Assembly (NCBI RefSeq): GCF_000768875.1
Contig: NZ_JRAO01000009.1
Coordinates: forward strand, 1 to 64,000
Reading direction: 5' to 3'
Length of the DNA stretch: 64,000 bases
Source: Porphyromonas sp. COT-239 OH1446
GTDB lineage: Bacteria; Bacteroidota; Bacteroidia; Bacteroidales; Porphyromonadaceae
Below the pieces are notes generated by a model. The model did not search any database and was not told where the DNA came from. It saw nothing but the letters and a program-made list of their open reading frames with translations. This document shows positions 17,450 to 26,490 of this stretch, piece after piece. The translations under genes and the position numbers were made by a program. The number at the start of each line of letters is the position of its first letter. Position 1 is the first letter of the stretch.

Positions 17450-19267
17450 ATGAATATGCAAGATATTAGAAACATTGCTATCATCGCCCACGTAGACCAC
17501 GGTAAGACGACCCTCGTGGACAAGATGATGCTGGCCGGTAAGCTATTCAGGGATGATAAAGCTGCCGAAGTGGATACCTTCCTCGACAATAATGACCTCG
17601 AGCGAGAGCGTGGGATCACGATCCTGTCGAAGAATGTGAGTATTCGCTACAAAGATGTTAAGATCAATATCATCGATACTCCTGGGCACGCAGACTTCGG
17701 CGGAGAGGTGGAGCGAGTCCTGAACTTGGCGGATGGCTGTCTGCTGCTTGTGGATGCCTTCGAAGGGCCTATGCCTCAGACGCGCTTCGTCCTGCAGAAG
17801 GCCATCGAGATGGGCCTCAAGCCCATCGTTGTGATCAATAAGGTGGACAAGCCCAATTGCCGTCCCGAGGAGGTGCAGGACATGGTCTTCGACCTGATGT
17901 TTAGCCTCGGGGCAAGCGAAGACCAGCTCGACTTCGAGACGATCTTCGGCTCGGCCAAGCAAGGCTGGATGAGCAAGGACTACAAAGAGCCTACGCAGGA
18001 CATCTCTACGCTCCTAGACACGATCCTAGCTGAGATCCCCGCCCCTCGTCGTCTTGAGGGCCCCGCACAGATGCTCATCACCTCGCTGGACTACTCCTCG
18101 TACGTAGGACGTATCGCTGTGGGGCGAGTGCATCGAGGCACTTTCAGAGAAGGGCAAGAGGTCGCTCTGTGCAAGCGAGATGGCTCGGTGGCGAAGATGC
18201 GCATCAAGGAGCTCAATATCTTTGAAGGCCTTGGCCGCTCTCGGGTCGAGGCGGTCTCTTCGGGGGATATTTGCGCCCTGGTAGGCATCGAGGGCTTTGA
18301 GATTGGCGAGACGGTTGCGGATGCTGCCACGCCCGAGGCTCTTGATCCGATTGCTGTTGATGAACCCACCATGAGCATGCTCTTTACGATCAACAACTCC
18401 CCCTTCTACGGCAAGGAGGGTAAGTTCGTAACCTCTCGCCACATCCACGACCGACTGATGAAGGAGCTGGACAAGAACCTCGCCCTGCGTGTCGAGCCCG
18501 CCGAGAGTGCCGACAGCTGGCTGGTCTATGGCCGTGGCGTGCTGCACCTCTCGGTGCTGATCGAGACGATGCGCCGTGAGGGCTACGAGCTACAGGTGGG
18601 GCAGCCACAGGTAATCATCCGAGAGATTGACGGGGCGAAGCATGAGCCCGTCGAGCAGCTAACGGTCAATCTGCCTGCCGAGAGTGCTAGCCGCATCATC
18701 GACCTCGTTACTCGGCGCAAGGGCGAGATGACGATGATGGAGACGAAGGATGAACGCACCTTCCTCGAGTTTGTCATCCCCTCTCGAGGGATCATCGGGC
18801 TGAACAATGCCGTGCTGACTGCCTCAGCGGGCGAAGCCGTGATGGCGCATCGCTTCCTCGAGTTTCAGCCCTGGAAGGGGGAGATTGACCGCCGCAACAA
18901 CGGCTCAATCATCGCCCTGGAGACCGGCACAGCCTATGCCTATGCGCTGAACAATCTGCAGAGCCGAGGCCGCTTCTTCATCTCTCCGCAGGAGGAGGTC
19001 TATGCGGGCCAAGTCATCGGTGAGCATACGAAGGAGGGCGACCTCTCGGTCAATGTCTGCAAGAGCAAGAAGCTCACCAATATGCGCGCCTCGGGCAGCG
19101 ACGACAAGGTCTCTCTTGCCCCACCCGTGGCCTTCAGCCTCGAAGACGCCCTCGAGTACATCCGCATCGACGAATATGTAGAGGTAACCCCTGGTTCGAT
19201 GCGCATGCGCAAGATATTGCTCGACGAGAACGAGCGCAAGCGCATGGCTAAGGCCGCCCAGCAATAG
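17450..19267 (+). CDS. typA: TypA/BipA translational GTPase
   Basis: A 605-aa ribosome-binding GTPase of the elongation factor superfamily. The GTP motifs are [10 protein letters not shown] (G1, residues ~12-21), RGITI (G2), [16 protein letters not shown] (G3) and NKVDKP (G4). They are followed by the EF-G-like domains and the TypA-specific C-terminal region ([15 protein letters not shown]-like [34 protein letters not shown]). It acts in stress and low-temperature growth and in ribosome biogenesis. It is transcribed alone between its own promoter and a strong terminator. Length and motifs match the family fully. Confidence 0.96.
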   Translation: MNMQDIRNIAIIAHVDHGKTTLVDKMMLAGKLFRDDKAAEVDTFLDNNDLERERGITILSKNVSIRYKDVKINIIDTPGHADFGGEVERVLNLADGCLLLVDAFEGPMPQTRFVLQKAIEMGLKPIVVINKVDKPNCRPEEVQDMVFDLMFSLGASEDQLDFETIFGSAKQGWMSKDYKEPTQDISTLLDTILAEIPAPRRLEGPAQMLITSLDYSSYVGRIAVGRVHRGTFREGQEVALCKRDGSVAKMRIKELNIFEGLGRSRVEAVSSGDICALVGIEGFEIGETVADAATPEALDPIAVDEPTMSMLFTINNSPFYGKEGKFVTSRHIHDRLMKELDKNLALRVEPAESADSWLVYGRGVLHLSVLIETMRREGYELQVGQPQVIIREIDGAKHEPVEQLTVNLPAESASRIIDLVTRRKGEMTMMETKDERTFLEFVIPSRGIIGLNNAVLTASAGEAVMAHRFLEFQPWKGEIDRRNNGSIIALETGTAYAYALNNLQSRGRFFISPQEEVYAGQVIGEHTKEGDLSVNVCKSKKLTNMRASGSDDKVSLAPPVAFSLEDALEYIRIDEYVEVTPGSMRMRKILLDENERKRMAKAAQQ

Positions 19268-19293
19268 GCCTTGCCGAGCCCCTCGGGGGCATG

Positions 19294-19340
19294 AAAGCCT
19301 CCCAAGAGATAGGCCCTCGGGCCACCTCTTGGGAGGCTTT
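19294..19340 (+). terminator. Intrinsic terminator of typA
   Basis: AAAGCCTCCCAAGAG pairs perfectly with CTCTTGGGAGGCTTT, followed by TCGTT. It lies 27 bp after the typA stop codon; the A/T-flanked stem could act in both directions. Confidence 0.88.
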
Positions 19341-19397
19341 TCGTTAAGTGCTGGTATATAGTGTGTTGAGGAGGGGGGCGGAGAGGGCCAAATTTTC

Positions 19398-19639
19398 TTG
19401 CGGAAGAAAATATTTTTTCTTGCGGAAGAAAATTTATTTTCGTGCGCACGAAAAAATATTTCCTTGCGCACAGAAATTTTTGTCTCTGCGCAAGGCTCTT
19501 CGGGGGCTTGCTCACTCGTCCAATTTTTTGCCCGCAAGCAAGCGAATTTCCCTCCGCAAACAGGTCGATCTTTGTTCGCAAGCAAATCCAATTTTGTCCG
19601 CAGGCGAGTCGATCGCTTTCCGCAAACAAAAAGCCCCTT
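19398..19639. repeat. 22-bp degenerate direct-repeat array (11 units)
   Basis: Eleven units of exactly 22 bp start at 19398, 19420, 19442, 19464, 19486, 19508, 19530, 19552, 19574, 19596 and 19618. Each begins with a TTGCGC/TCCGCAAGCAA-like core and ends in an A/T-rich half. The first units are purine-rich (TTGCGGAAGAAAAT, twice), and later ones carry CGCAAGCAA or CGCAAACA. There are no unique spacers, so it is not a CRISPR. It sits between the convergent typA and efflux operons. Open frames across it exist on both strands but look like by-products of the repeat. Confidence 0.85.
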
Positions 19640-19659
19640 CGCCTGGCGAAAGGGCTTTT
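19628..19659 (-). terminator. Intrinsic terminator of the metal efflux operon
   Basis: A stem formed by AAAGCCCCTTCGCC and GGCGAAAGGGCTTT with a minimal loop, about 60 bp past the adaptor stop codon. On the minus strand it is followed by TTTTTGTTTG. It overlaps the last 22-bp repeat unit. Confidence 0.8.
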
Positions 19660-19720
19660 GCTTGGGCGCATAGGGGCTCTCTCGGAGGGCTCGGCCCCCC
19701 TCGCCCCCTATACTCGGATT

Positions 19721-20965
19721 TTAGTGGGCATGGGCGTGCTCGCTGGACTTATCCTTCTTCGCATGGACGAAGAAAGCTCCTCGGCAGGCTACCTTCGTCC
19801 CCTGTGGCAGCTCCTCGAGCAGCTGTAGGGCCGTGTAGCCCATCTGCGACGCTCCACGGACGACCTCGACGGGGCGGAAGTAGATGGGTTCGCTCTCGGG
19901 GTCATGTCCCTCGCCCTCCTCATGCTCATGCTCGGGGGTAGGGGCTAGAACGTAGATCACATCCCGTCCCGAGGTGTGGATGATGGCCTCGTCGGGCAGA
20001 GCGGGCGAGGAGACTTGCCCCAGGCTCACGATGCCCGTGATATTCATCCCGTCAATGAAGCCCGAGATATCGCCCAAGAGATCGCAATGGGCTGCGATCG
20101 TGCGGCTGTCGGGCTCGAAGGTATTGCTCAGAGAGTAGACGCGGGCATCGTATTCCTTGTCGGGGCAATTCGTTAGGCGGAAGTGGATAATTTGCCCTGG
20201 CTTGATCTTGGCTAGATCCTGCTCGTAGATGTTGATCTCTAGGTGCATCCCCGAGTTGTCGATGATCTCGGCCAGTGGTGTGGAGGCATCCACATACGCC
20301 CCGATCTTACCCATCACCTTGCTGACCACACCTGAGAGTGGACTGATGATGTCAAGATAGGGGCGGATGTTGCTCGTCGATATGCTTTCGGGGGTAATAC
20401 CCATGAGGTATAGCTGTTGTTTCAGCGAAGCCAGTCGTGCTTCTAGAGAAGCGAGCTCAGCGATGGCCGACTGGAGATCTTTGGCCGCCCCTGCAGCTCC
20501 TGCTTCGAGCATCTCTTGCCTCTTGCGTTCTTCTCTAGCATAGATGATTCGGCTCTGTGTCGTTAGATACTCCTCTTGCAGTTGGACGAACTGGGGATTG
20601 GCCAGTCGGGCAATGACTTGCCCTTTGCGTACCCGATCGCCAGGGTGCACCGAGAGGCTCTGCACTAGCCCTCCGTAGAGGGCTGAGGTATAGGCCTTGT
20701 GGCTATTGGGGACGTGGATCGAGCCATTGGCCCGTATGGTGGCACTGAGGTCTTTGTATTCGATCTCCCGAAGCTCGATCCCCACGCTGCGCATTTGCTG
20801 GGCAGTGATGGCGATGAGTTCGTCTTCTTTGTCTTCTTCTGTCTGTGTGGCCTCGGCGTGGCTGTCCTCTGAGCCGCCAGTGCAGCTGCCCAGGAAGAGG
20901 CTGCTCCAGGCAAAGAGCAGCACAAGGATGAGGCTATAGGGCTTGAACATAGTCTTAGGATACAT
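19721..20965 (-). CDS. RND efflux periplasmic adaptor lipoprotein (CusB/CzcB type)
   Basis: A 414-aa membrane fusion protein. The signal peptide ends in a lipobox (LFLGSC), followed by an acidic, His-containing linker. A barrel-sandwich half (SALYGGLVQSLSVHPGDRV) precedes a long helical hairpin (~130-200) and the second half (ISPLSGVVSKVMGKIGAYV), then a beta-barrel domain. Late in the protein a His/Glu-rich loop (TPEHEHEEGEGHD) and the tail EHAHAH suggest divalent metal binding. It would link the inner-membrane pump to the outer-membrane channel. Its ATG directly follows the stop codon of the channel gene (TAAATG), implying coupled translation. It is the last gene of the operon. Confidence 0.9.
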   Translation of the reverse strand: MYPKTMFKPYSLILVLLFAWSSLFLGSCTGGSEDSHAEATQTEEDKEDELIAITAQQMRSVGIELREIEYKDLSATIRANGSIHVPNSHKAYTSALYGGLVQSLSVHPGDRVRKGQVIARLANPQFVQLQEEYLTTQSRIIYAREERKRQEMLEAGAAGAAKDLQSAIAELASLEARLASLKQQLYLMGITPESISTSNIRPYLDIISPLSGVVSKVMGKIGAYVDASTPLAEIIDNSGMHLEINIYEQDLAKIKPGQIIHFRLTNCPDKEYDARVYSLSNTFEPDSRTIAAHCDLLGDISGFIDGMNITGIVSLGQVSSPALPDEAIIHTSGRDVIYVLAPTPEHEHEEGEGHDPESEPIYFRPVEVVRGASQMGYTALQLLEELPQGTKVACRGAFFVHAKKDKSSEHAHAH

Positions 20966-22222
20966 TTAGAGGTGAGTGAGTGAATGGATGTGGATGACCG
21001 CCAGGCTCAGCTGATAGCAGCTCTCCAGGTAGGACAGGCGCACCTCGGTCATCGTCTCGAGGGCCTCGAGGTACTCGAGGTAACTGATCTCGCCCGAGCG
21101 GAAGTTGCGGTCTGCAACTCTGAGGACTTCCTCGGCTGTGGGTTGGGCCTCGTATTTGTAGTATTCGTATTGCTTGAGGCGCATTCGGTAGGCTTCCTGG
21201 GCCGAGCAGAGGGCTGCCTCGAGGTCGCTGCGTAGCTGCTCGTGGGCATGCTCTCGGGCTTGGATCTCCAGCCGTTCGGCCCGTAGCTTAGCTCGGCTAG
21301 TCCCCAGGTCGAGGGGGATCGAGAGCCCTAGGTAATAGGAAGAGAAGCGTTTGCCGAGCCCCTGCCATACCTCTCGCCCTCCGATCTCGTGCATTCCGAC
21401 GGCAGAGCTATTCTCGTAGCCCAGGGTAATCTCGGGCAGTAGTGAAGCTTTCGTATGGCGACGCTCGGCCCGAGCTTCTTCGATCCTGATGCTCGAGAGG
21501 CGCAGGCCTGCGTTGTGCTCGAGGCTATTGAGCTCGACCTCTCGAGGGAGCTTGAGGGGGATGAGTTCTCGATCGAGAGCAATCCGCACGACACCCTTGT
21601 GCCCGAGCAGACTAGCCATTTGCCGAGAGGTCTCCTCGAGGGTCAGTAGGCATTCGCTCATCTGCTGAGCGATCTTCCCTCGCTTGAGCTGCGAGAGGCG
21701 CAGCTCCGAGCTCTTAGCCACCCCACTGCGATGGCGCAGTTCACTCAGCCGTACATAGTCCGCATAGGTCGAGTCGAGCTGGGCGATTGTCCGAGCCCGA
21801 TACTCCTGATAGCGAATACCCTCGTAGAGTGTGCGCAGCACAGTGATGAGCTCTTGTTTATCGAGAGCTAGCTGTGCACCTTGCTGTTGGCTCTGTATGC
21901 GCAGCAATCGTCTCTTAGCCCCGAAGACCGTTGGGAAGGGGAGGCTCTGCTTCACCTCGAGCATCAGATCTCGCTCTGCACCACCCATATTGCCGTATTG
22001 CCCCCCGAGCTCTAGGCGAGGCAGCTCGTAGGCCGTATGGCGCATTTGTTGGGCAGCCTGATGCCTCAGCCTTGCGGCCTCGAGCCCTTGGTGCTTGCCC
22101 TCGAGGAGCTCGATCGCCTGGGCGAGGCTCTCTAGGTGCAGGGTGTCCTTGGCCTGTGCCTTAGCCTCTCCGAGGAGAAGAGGTATTAGGACGAGTATTA
22201 GGAGATTTTTATTCCGAATCAT
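20966..22222 (-). CDS. TolC-like outer membrane efflux channel (CusC/CzcC type)
   Basis: About 418 aa from the ATG at 22222 (MIRNKNLLILVLIPLLLGEA, a signal peptide ending near KAQA). The frame is open further upstream but would overlap the pump gene more. Two repeated helical halves are visible, with typical motifs: ARLRHQAAQQ, LMLEVKQSLPFPTVFGAKR, and in the second half LSIPLDLGTSRAKLRAERL and RNFRSGEISYLEYLEAL. It forms the outer-membrane trimeric duct of the tripartite efflux complex. The start overlaps the end of the pump gene by 14 bp, so the three genes form one unit. Confidence 0.88.
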   Translation of the reverse strand: MIRNKNLLILVLIPLLLGEAKAQAKDTLHLESLAQAIELLEGKHQGLEAARLRHQAAQQMRHTAYELPRLELGGQYGNMGGAERDLMLEVKQSLPFPTVFGAKRRLLRIQSQQQGAQLALDKQELITVLRTLYEGIRYQEYRARTIAQLDSTYADYVRLSELRHRSGVAKSSELRLSQLKRGKIAQQMSECLLTLEETSRQMASLLGHKGVVRIALDRELIPLKLPREVELNSLEHNAGLRLSSIRIEEARAERRHTKASLLPEITLGYENSSAVGMHEIGGREVWQGLGKRFSSYYLGLSIPLDLGTSRAKLRAERLEIQAREHAHEQLRSDLEAALCSAQEAYRMRLKQYEYYKYEAQPTAEEVLRVADRNFRSGEISYLEYLEALETMTEVRLSYLESCYQLSLAVIHIHSLTHL

Positions 22223-25200
22223 CTGTAGCTTGTATTTGGGGTTGATGTTTGCCTTTGCTGAAGAGCAGATAGAGCAGTGGTAGGACAAAGAGGGTCAGGG
22301 CTGTGGCCGAGATGAGCCCCCCGATCACGACCGTAGCCAGAGGCCTCTGCACCTCTGCCCCCGCCCCAGTGCTCAGGGCCATAGGGAGGAAGCCGAGGCT
22401 CGCCACCATAGCGGTCATGAGCACGGGCCTCAGACGCTCGGTAGCCCCGAGGCGGATGCGTGTGAGCACATCTCGCACTCCCGAGTGCTCTAGTTGGTTG
22501 AAGGTACCGATCATCACAATCCCGTTGAGCACAGCCACGCCAAAGAGGGCAATGAAGCCGATCCCTGCGCTGATGCTGAAAGGCATCCCTCGCAGCATCA
22601 GAGCCGCTACCCCACCGATGGCACTCATCGGGATAGCTGTGAAGATGAGCAGAGCCCAGCGCACCGAGCCAAAGGTGAAGTAGAGCAGGGCGAAGATCAA
22701 GAGCAGCGATAGAGGGACGGCCACGAGCAGACGGCTCTGAGCCTCCTGCAGGTTCTCGAATTGCCCCCCGTAGGTGATGTAATAGCCTGTGGGCAGGCGC
22801 AGGCTCTGTAGCCGCTCTTGGATCTCCTCGACTACGCTCTTGACGTCTCGTCCAGAGACGTTGAAGCCCACGACAATCCTACGCTTACCCTCCTCTCGGC
22901 TGATCTGTGCAGGGCCACTTTGGTAGCCCACCTCGGCCAGTGAGGAGAGGGGGATGAGGATGTCATCGTGGCTGGGGACGGGCAGGTTGCGCACGTCCTC
23001 TATATCCCCTCGGTGGATGCTGTCGAGGCGGACTACGAGGTCGAAGCGACGCTCATCCTCAAAGACCTGCCCTGCGACCTTGCCCGCAAAGGCTGTGCTG
23101 AGGACGTCGTTGGCCTGAGAGACCGTAATGCCATAGGTGGCGAGCCTAAGACGGTCGTACTGGACGTTGATCTGTGGCAGACCTGTCACCTGCTCGACCT
23201 GTGGGGCACTAACCCCCTCGACCTCGGAGAGGATGGCGGAGATCTGCTCGGCATAGATGCTGAGGCTATCTATATTCTCCCCGAAGAGCTTGACAGCCAC
23301 GTCTTGGCGGATACCGGTCATCAGCTCATTGAAGCGCATCTGAATGGGTTGGTTCTTCTCGAAGAAGATGCCTGGCAAGACTTCGAGGGCGTGCTCGATC
23401 TCATCACCTAGGGCCTCATAGCTCTTACTCTGGTCGCTCCACTCTGCTCGAGGCTTGAGGATGACCATGATGTCCGTAGCCTCGGGGGGCATAGGGTCTG
23501 TGGGCACCTCGGCCGAGCCTGTCTTGCCAACGACCATGCGAACCTCATCGAAGCTCTTCATGATGCGAGAGGCCTGCATCGAGGTCTCTATGCTTTGGCT
23601 CAGGGAGCTCCCCTGGGGAAGGAAGCAGTGGAAGGCATAGTCGCCCTCTTGGAGCTGTGGAATGAACTCCCCCCCGAGGCTCGAGAAGCCCAGGAGAGAC
23701 AGGGCGAAGAGCCCCACAGAGCCTAGCAGCACATAGCGTTTGAAGCGAAGGGCGCGCTCGAGCAATGGGGCATAGATGCCCTGTAGACGGCACATCATCC
23801 GATCAGAGAGAGTCTCTCGACGCTGAGGATTCTTGTCTAGGAAGAGGGCACACATCATCGGGATATAGGTCAGCGAGAGGATGAGAGCCCCGATGATGGC
23901 CAGTGAGACGGCCATGGCCATGGGGGCGAACATCTTACCCTCGACCCCTACGAGCGTGAGGATGGGGATGTAGACAATGAGGATGATGATCTCACCGAAG
24001 GTGGCACTGCTGCGGATCTTCGAGGCCGAGGCGAAGACTTCCTCGTCCATCTCAGCCTGCGTGAGGCGTTGGCTATTCGTGCGGAGCGATAGGTGGTGCA
24101 GCGTCGCCTCGACGACGATCACAGCCCCATCGACGATCAGACCGAAGTCGATAGCTCCGAGGCTCATGAGGTTGGCACTGATGCCGAGCCAGTTCATCAT
24201 CCCCAGGGCAAAGAGCATCGAGAGCGGGATGGCCGAAGCGACGATGAGCCCAGCCCGCATATTCCCGAGGAAGAGGACTAGGACGAAGATCACGATCAGA
24301 GCCCCCTCGATGAGGTTCTTCTCCACGGTGCTGATGGCCCGATCGACGAGGTCAGTACGGTCGAGGAAGGGGACAACCTCGACATCTTCGGGTAGGGCCT
24401 GTCGCACCTGCTCGAGGCGATCCTTGATGCGGCGGACAACCTCGTGGCTATTCTCCCCCTTGAGCATCATGACGATACCCCCGACGGTCTCCTGCTCCCC
24501 ATCTAGGGTCAGAGCTCCGTAGCGGATAGCTTTGCCTAGGCGTAGCTGGGCGACGTCTCGGATGAGGAGCTGCTGCCCCTGTTCGTTGTGTCGGATACTG
24601 ATATTTCCGATGTCCTCGAGGGAGGAGACCATGCCGATCCCACGCACGAAGAAGGCGTTCGGACGCTTGTCAATGTATGCTCCGCCTGTGTTCTCATTGC
24701 CCTGCTCTAGGGCTGTGAAAATGTCCGAGATGCTGACCCCGAGGGCACGCAGGCGGTTGGGGTCTACCGAGACCTCATACTGCTTGACCTCGCCGCCGAA
24801 GCTATTGATCTCGGCTACGCCTCGGATGCCGTTGAGCTGACGAGCGACGATCCAGTCCTGCATCGTGCGCAGCTCCTGAAGCGAATACTTCCCCTCGGCC
24901 TCGGCCTTGGGACGCAGGATGTACTGGTACACCTCGCCTAGGCCCGTGCTCACGGGGGCTAGCTCGGGTGTGCCAGCCCCGTTGGGGATTTGCTCTGCTG
25001 CCTCGGGGAGGCGTTCGCTGATCTGTTGGCGGGCAAAGTAGATATCCGTCCCCTCCTCGAAGACCAAGGTTACGACCGAGAGCCCGAAGCGAGAGATACT
25101 GCGCATCTCGACCAGCTCGGGCAGATTGGCCATGGTGCGCTCGATGGGTGCTGTAACGAGCTGCTCGACCTCCTGAGTGGCCAGCGAGGGCGAGGTCGTA

Positions 25201-25349
25201 ATGATCTGCACCTGATTGTTGGTGATGTCTGGCACGGCATCGATGGGCAGACGGCTAATGCTCCAGCCGCCCCAAATGATGAGCAGCAGGGTCATCATGC
25301 CGATGAGCATTTTGTGTCGGATGCTGTACCTGATGATATAGTTTAACAT
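22209..25349 (-). CDS. Heavy-metal RND efflux pump, inner membrane (CusA/CzcA type)
   Basis: A 1046-aa RND transporter. The N-terminus (MLNYIIRYSIRHKMLIGM) is typical of the heavy-metal (HME) branch, as are RLPIDAVPDITNNQVQI and the twelve-helix layout with helix IV/X regions (GAIDFGLIVDGAVIVVEA in TM4, FGVAVLNGIVMI in TM10). The TM4 Asp/Glu-containing motif GLIVDGAVIVVE is the HME proton-relay signature. Metal specificity (Cu/Ag versus Zn/Co/Ni) cannot be read with confidence. Start and end are well defined; the gene lies downstream of a small Cys-rich protein gene and is coupled to the channel and adaptor genes. Confidence 0.93.
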   Translation of the reverse strand: MLNYIIRYSIRHKMLIGMMTLLLIIWGGWSISRLPIDAVPDITNNQVQIITTSPSLATQEVEQLVTAPIERTMANLPELVEMRSISRFGLSVVTLVFEEGTDIYFARQQISERLPEAAEQIPNGAGTPELAPVSTGLGEVYQYILRPKAEAEGKYSLQELRTMQDWIVARQLNGIRGVAEINSFGGEVKQYEVSVDPNRLRALGVSISDIFTALEQGNENTGGAYIDKRPNAFFVRGIGMVSSLEDIGNISIRHNEQGQQLLIRDVAQLRLGKAIRYGALTLDGEQETVGGIVMMLKGENSHEVVRRIKDRLEQVRQALPEDVEVVPFLDRTDLVDRAISTVEKNLIEGALIVIFVLVLFLGNMRAGLIVASAIPLSMLFALGMMNWLGISANLMSLGAIDFGLIVDGAVIVVEATLHHLSLRTNSQRLTQAEMDEEVFASASKIRSSATFGEIIILIVYIPILTLVGVEGKMFAPMAMAVSLAIIGALILSLTYIPMMCALFLDKNPQRRETLSDRMMCRLQGIYAPLLERALRFKRYVLLGSVGLFALSLLGFSSLGGEFIPQLQEGDYAFHCFLPQGSSLSQSIETSMQASRIMKSFDEVRMVVGKTGSAEVPTDPMPPEATDIMVILKPRAEWSDQSKSYEALGDEIEHALEVLPGIFFEKNQPIQMRFNELMTGIRQDVAVKLFGENIDSLSIYAEQISAILSEVEGVSAPQVEQVTGLPQINVQYDRLRLATYGITVSQANDVLSTAFAGKVAGQVFEDERRFDLVVRLDSIHRGDIEDVRNLPVPSHDDILIPLSSLAEVGYQSGPAQISREEGKRRIVVGFNVSGRDVKSVVEEIQERLQSLRLPTGYYITYGGQFENLQEAQSRLLVAVPLSLLLIFALLYFTFGSVRWALLIFTAIPMSAIGGVAALMLRGMPFSISAGIGFIALFGVAVLNGIVMIGTFNQLEHSGVRDVLTRIRLGATERLRPVLMTAMVASLGFLPMALSTGAGAEVQRPLATVVIGGLISATALTLFVLPLLYLLFSKGKHQPQIQATDDSE

Positions 25350-25462
25350 ATTGATATGGCAATGTATAATGAGCCCAAAGGCCCTCGACCCCCAAGCTGG
25401 GAATAGGATGCCTCTGTGCGTAAACTAAGGGAATGAAGCTATAGTCTAATGCGGTGTGTGCG

Positions 25463-25801
25463 CTAGATCTTGGGCGGCTGCCATATCTCCCTAGGCCGAC
25501 GGATGTAGACGCCTAGGCTGGTGGGGATGAAGCTCTCGTCTACCTGCTCCAGGGCCGAGAGCTCTAGGGTGAGCCCTCTGAGCTGAGTCGAGCCTAGGGT
25601 GAGCCCACAGCAGGAGCAGAAGCAGAAGGGTGAGCAGGCATCTCGATGATGTGCCCCCTCCGCCCCCTCTGTAGCCACGCAGAGGGCTGCTTCGCCTCGA
25701 TCGGAGGCGAGGATCTCCCCCGAGCTCAGACGATCGGTGCAGGGCATGAGCGCGAGCAGGAGGAGGTAGAGGCAGAGACTATAGTGGAGGAGCTGCTTCA
25801 T
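25463..25801 (-). CDS. Small Cys/His-rich exported protein (DUF6660-like)
   Basis: About 112 aa from the ATG at 25801. An N-terminal hydrophobic segment (LLHYSLCLYLLLLALMPC) is followed by a short domain with a metal-binding look: HHRDACSPFCFCSCCG contains five Cys and two His. The layout matches small proteins often placed before CusA-type pumps in Bacteroidetes (DUF6660, named from memory). A role in metal sensing or delivery to the periplasmic pump is inferred from residues and position. It precedes the pump by about 110 bp on the same strand. Confidence 0.65.
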   Translation of the reverse strand: MKQLLHYSLCLYLLLLALMPCTDRLSSGEILASDRGEAALCVATEGAEGAHHRDACSPFCFCSCCGLTLGSTQLRGLTLELSALEQVDESFIPTSLGVYIRRPREIWQPPKI

Positions 25802-25826
25802 CAAGGGCAAAGGTAAGGCAAATCAG

Positions 25827-26411
25827 CTATATATCGAGCCCAATACGTACATAAAATGCTGGGAGTACCTCCAGCCCCCCTGAGGGTCTCGTCGAGACGA
25901 GGTCCAGCCGTCCCCCTACGCCTAGGGTGATATGGACGTAGGGCAAGAAGATGCTTAGATCCTCGAGGATGGCTGGCAGGGGGATGGCCAGCCAGTCAAA
26001 CTTCGAGCCGATCCCCAGCGAGATCGAGCCATAGTGCTTGGTCTTGATCTCGGGGGTTGCGATCGGGAGGTCGAGACGGGCATTGGCGTAGAGGGGCAGA
26101 TGCGACCAGGGGAAGTATCGCCCGTCGAGCAGCAGCGACCGAGGGGAGAGCTGATACGCTCCTCCATCCACGGCTAGATTGACCCCAGCGGCTACCTGTA
26201 GCTGAGGCAGGGGACGATAGGCCAGCATTATGGCCAAACGTACATCGGGTACACCATAGTGTCGGCTATAGTCGTCGAGGATTACGGTCTCGTAGGGGTT
26301 TGTGCCGCTGATGTCCATGAGGCCATAAATCCTCCGCCTCGAGAGGTCTTGGCCTAGGAGTGGGGGAACTGTCGAGACGATTAGGAGTAGCAGTAGTAGT
26401 CTTCTCTTCAT
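25827..26411 (-). CDS. Putative outer-membrane beta-barrel protein of the efflux operon
   Basis: A 194-aa protein with a signal peptide (MKRRLLLLLLIVSTVPPLLG). The rest alternates hydrophobic and polar residues in strands (LAIMLAYRPLPQLQVAAGV, GSISLGIGSKFDWLAIPL, YVHITLGVGGRLDLV) and ends in FYVRIGLDI, with a terminal-strand look, so an eight-stranded barrel is likely. No family is recognised with confidence. It is the first gene of the minus-strand operon with the DUF6660-like protein and RND pump; a promoter box lies about 55 bp upstream. Function unknown. Confidence 0.6.
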   Translation of the reverse strand: MKRRLLLLLLIVSTVPPLLGQDLSRRRIYGLMDISGTNPYETVILDDYSRHYGVPDVRLAIMLAYRPLPQLQVAAGVNLAVDGGAYQLSPRSLLLDGRYFPWSHLPLYANARLDLPIATPEIKTKHYGSISLGIGSKFDWLAIPLPAILEDLSIFLPYVHITLGVGGRLDLVSTRPSGGLEVLPAFYVRIGLDI

Positions 26412-26462
26412 AGAGGTAGAGGGTAGAGTGGGGCTGTGAACAGCCTAGAGTGAGCTTATTTG

Positions 26463-26470
26463 CAAAGATA
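26463..26470 (-). promoter_or_regulatory. -7 box (TATCTTTG) of the metal efflux operon
   Basis: The minus strand reads TATCTTTG about 52 bp before the first ATG of the operon at 26411. It follows directly after the stop codon of the upstream 777-aa gene. Confidence 0.5.
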
Positions 26471-26490
26471 AGCTCTTTGCCCGTTGATTT

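Noticed and set aside
19000-19941. Open frames on both strands across the 22-bp array
   Set aside because: They come from the repeat itself: a 22-bp period keeps three frames open. They have no family pattern and overlap typA and the efflux adaptor.
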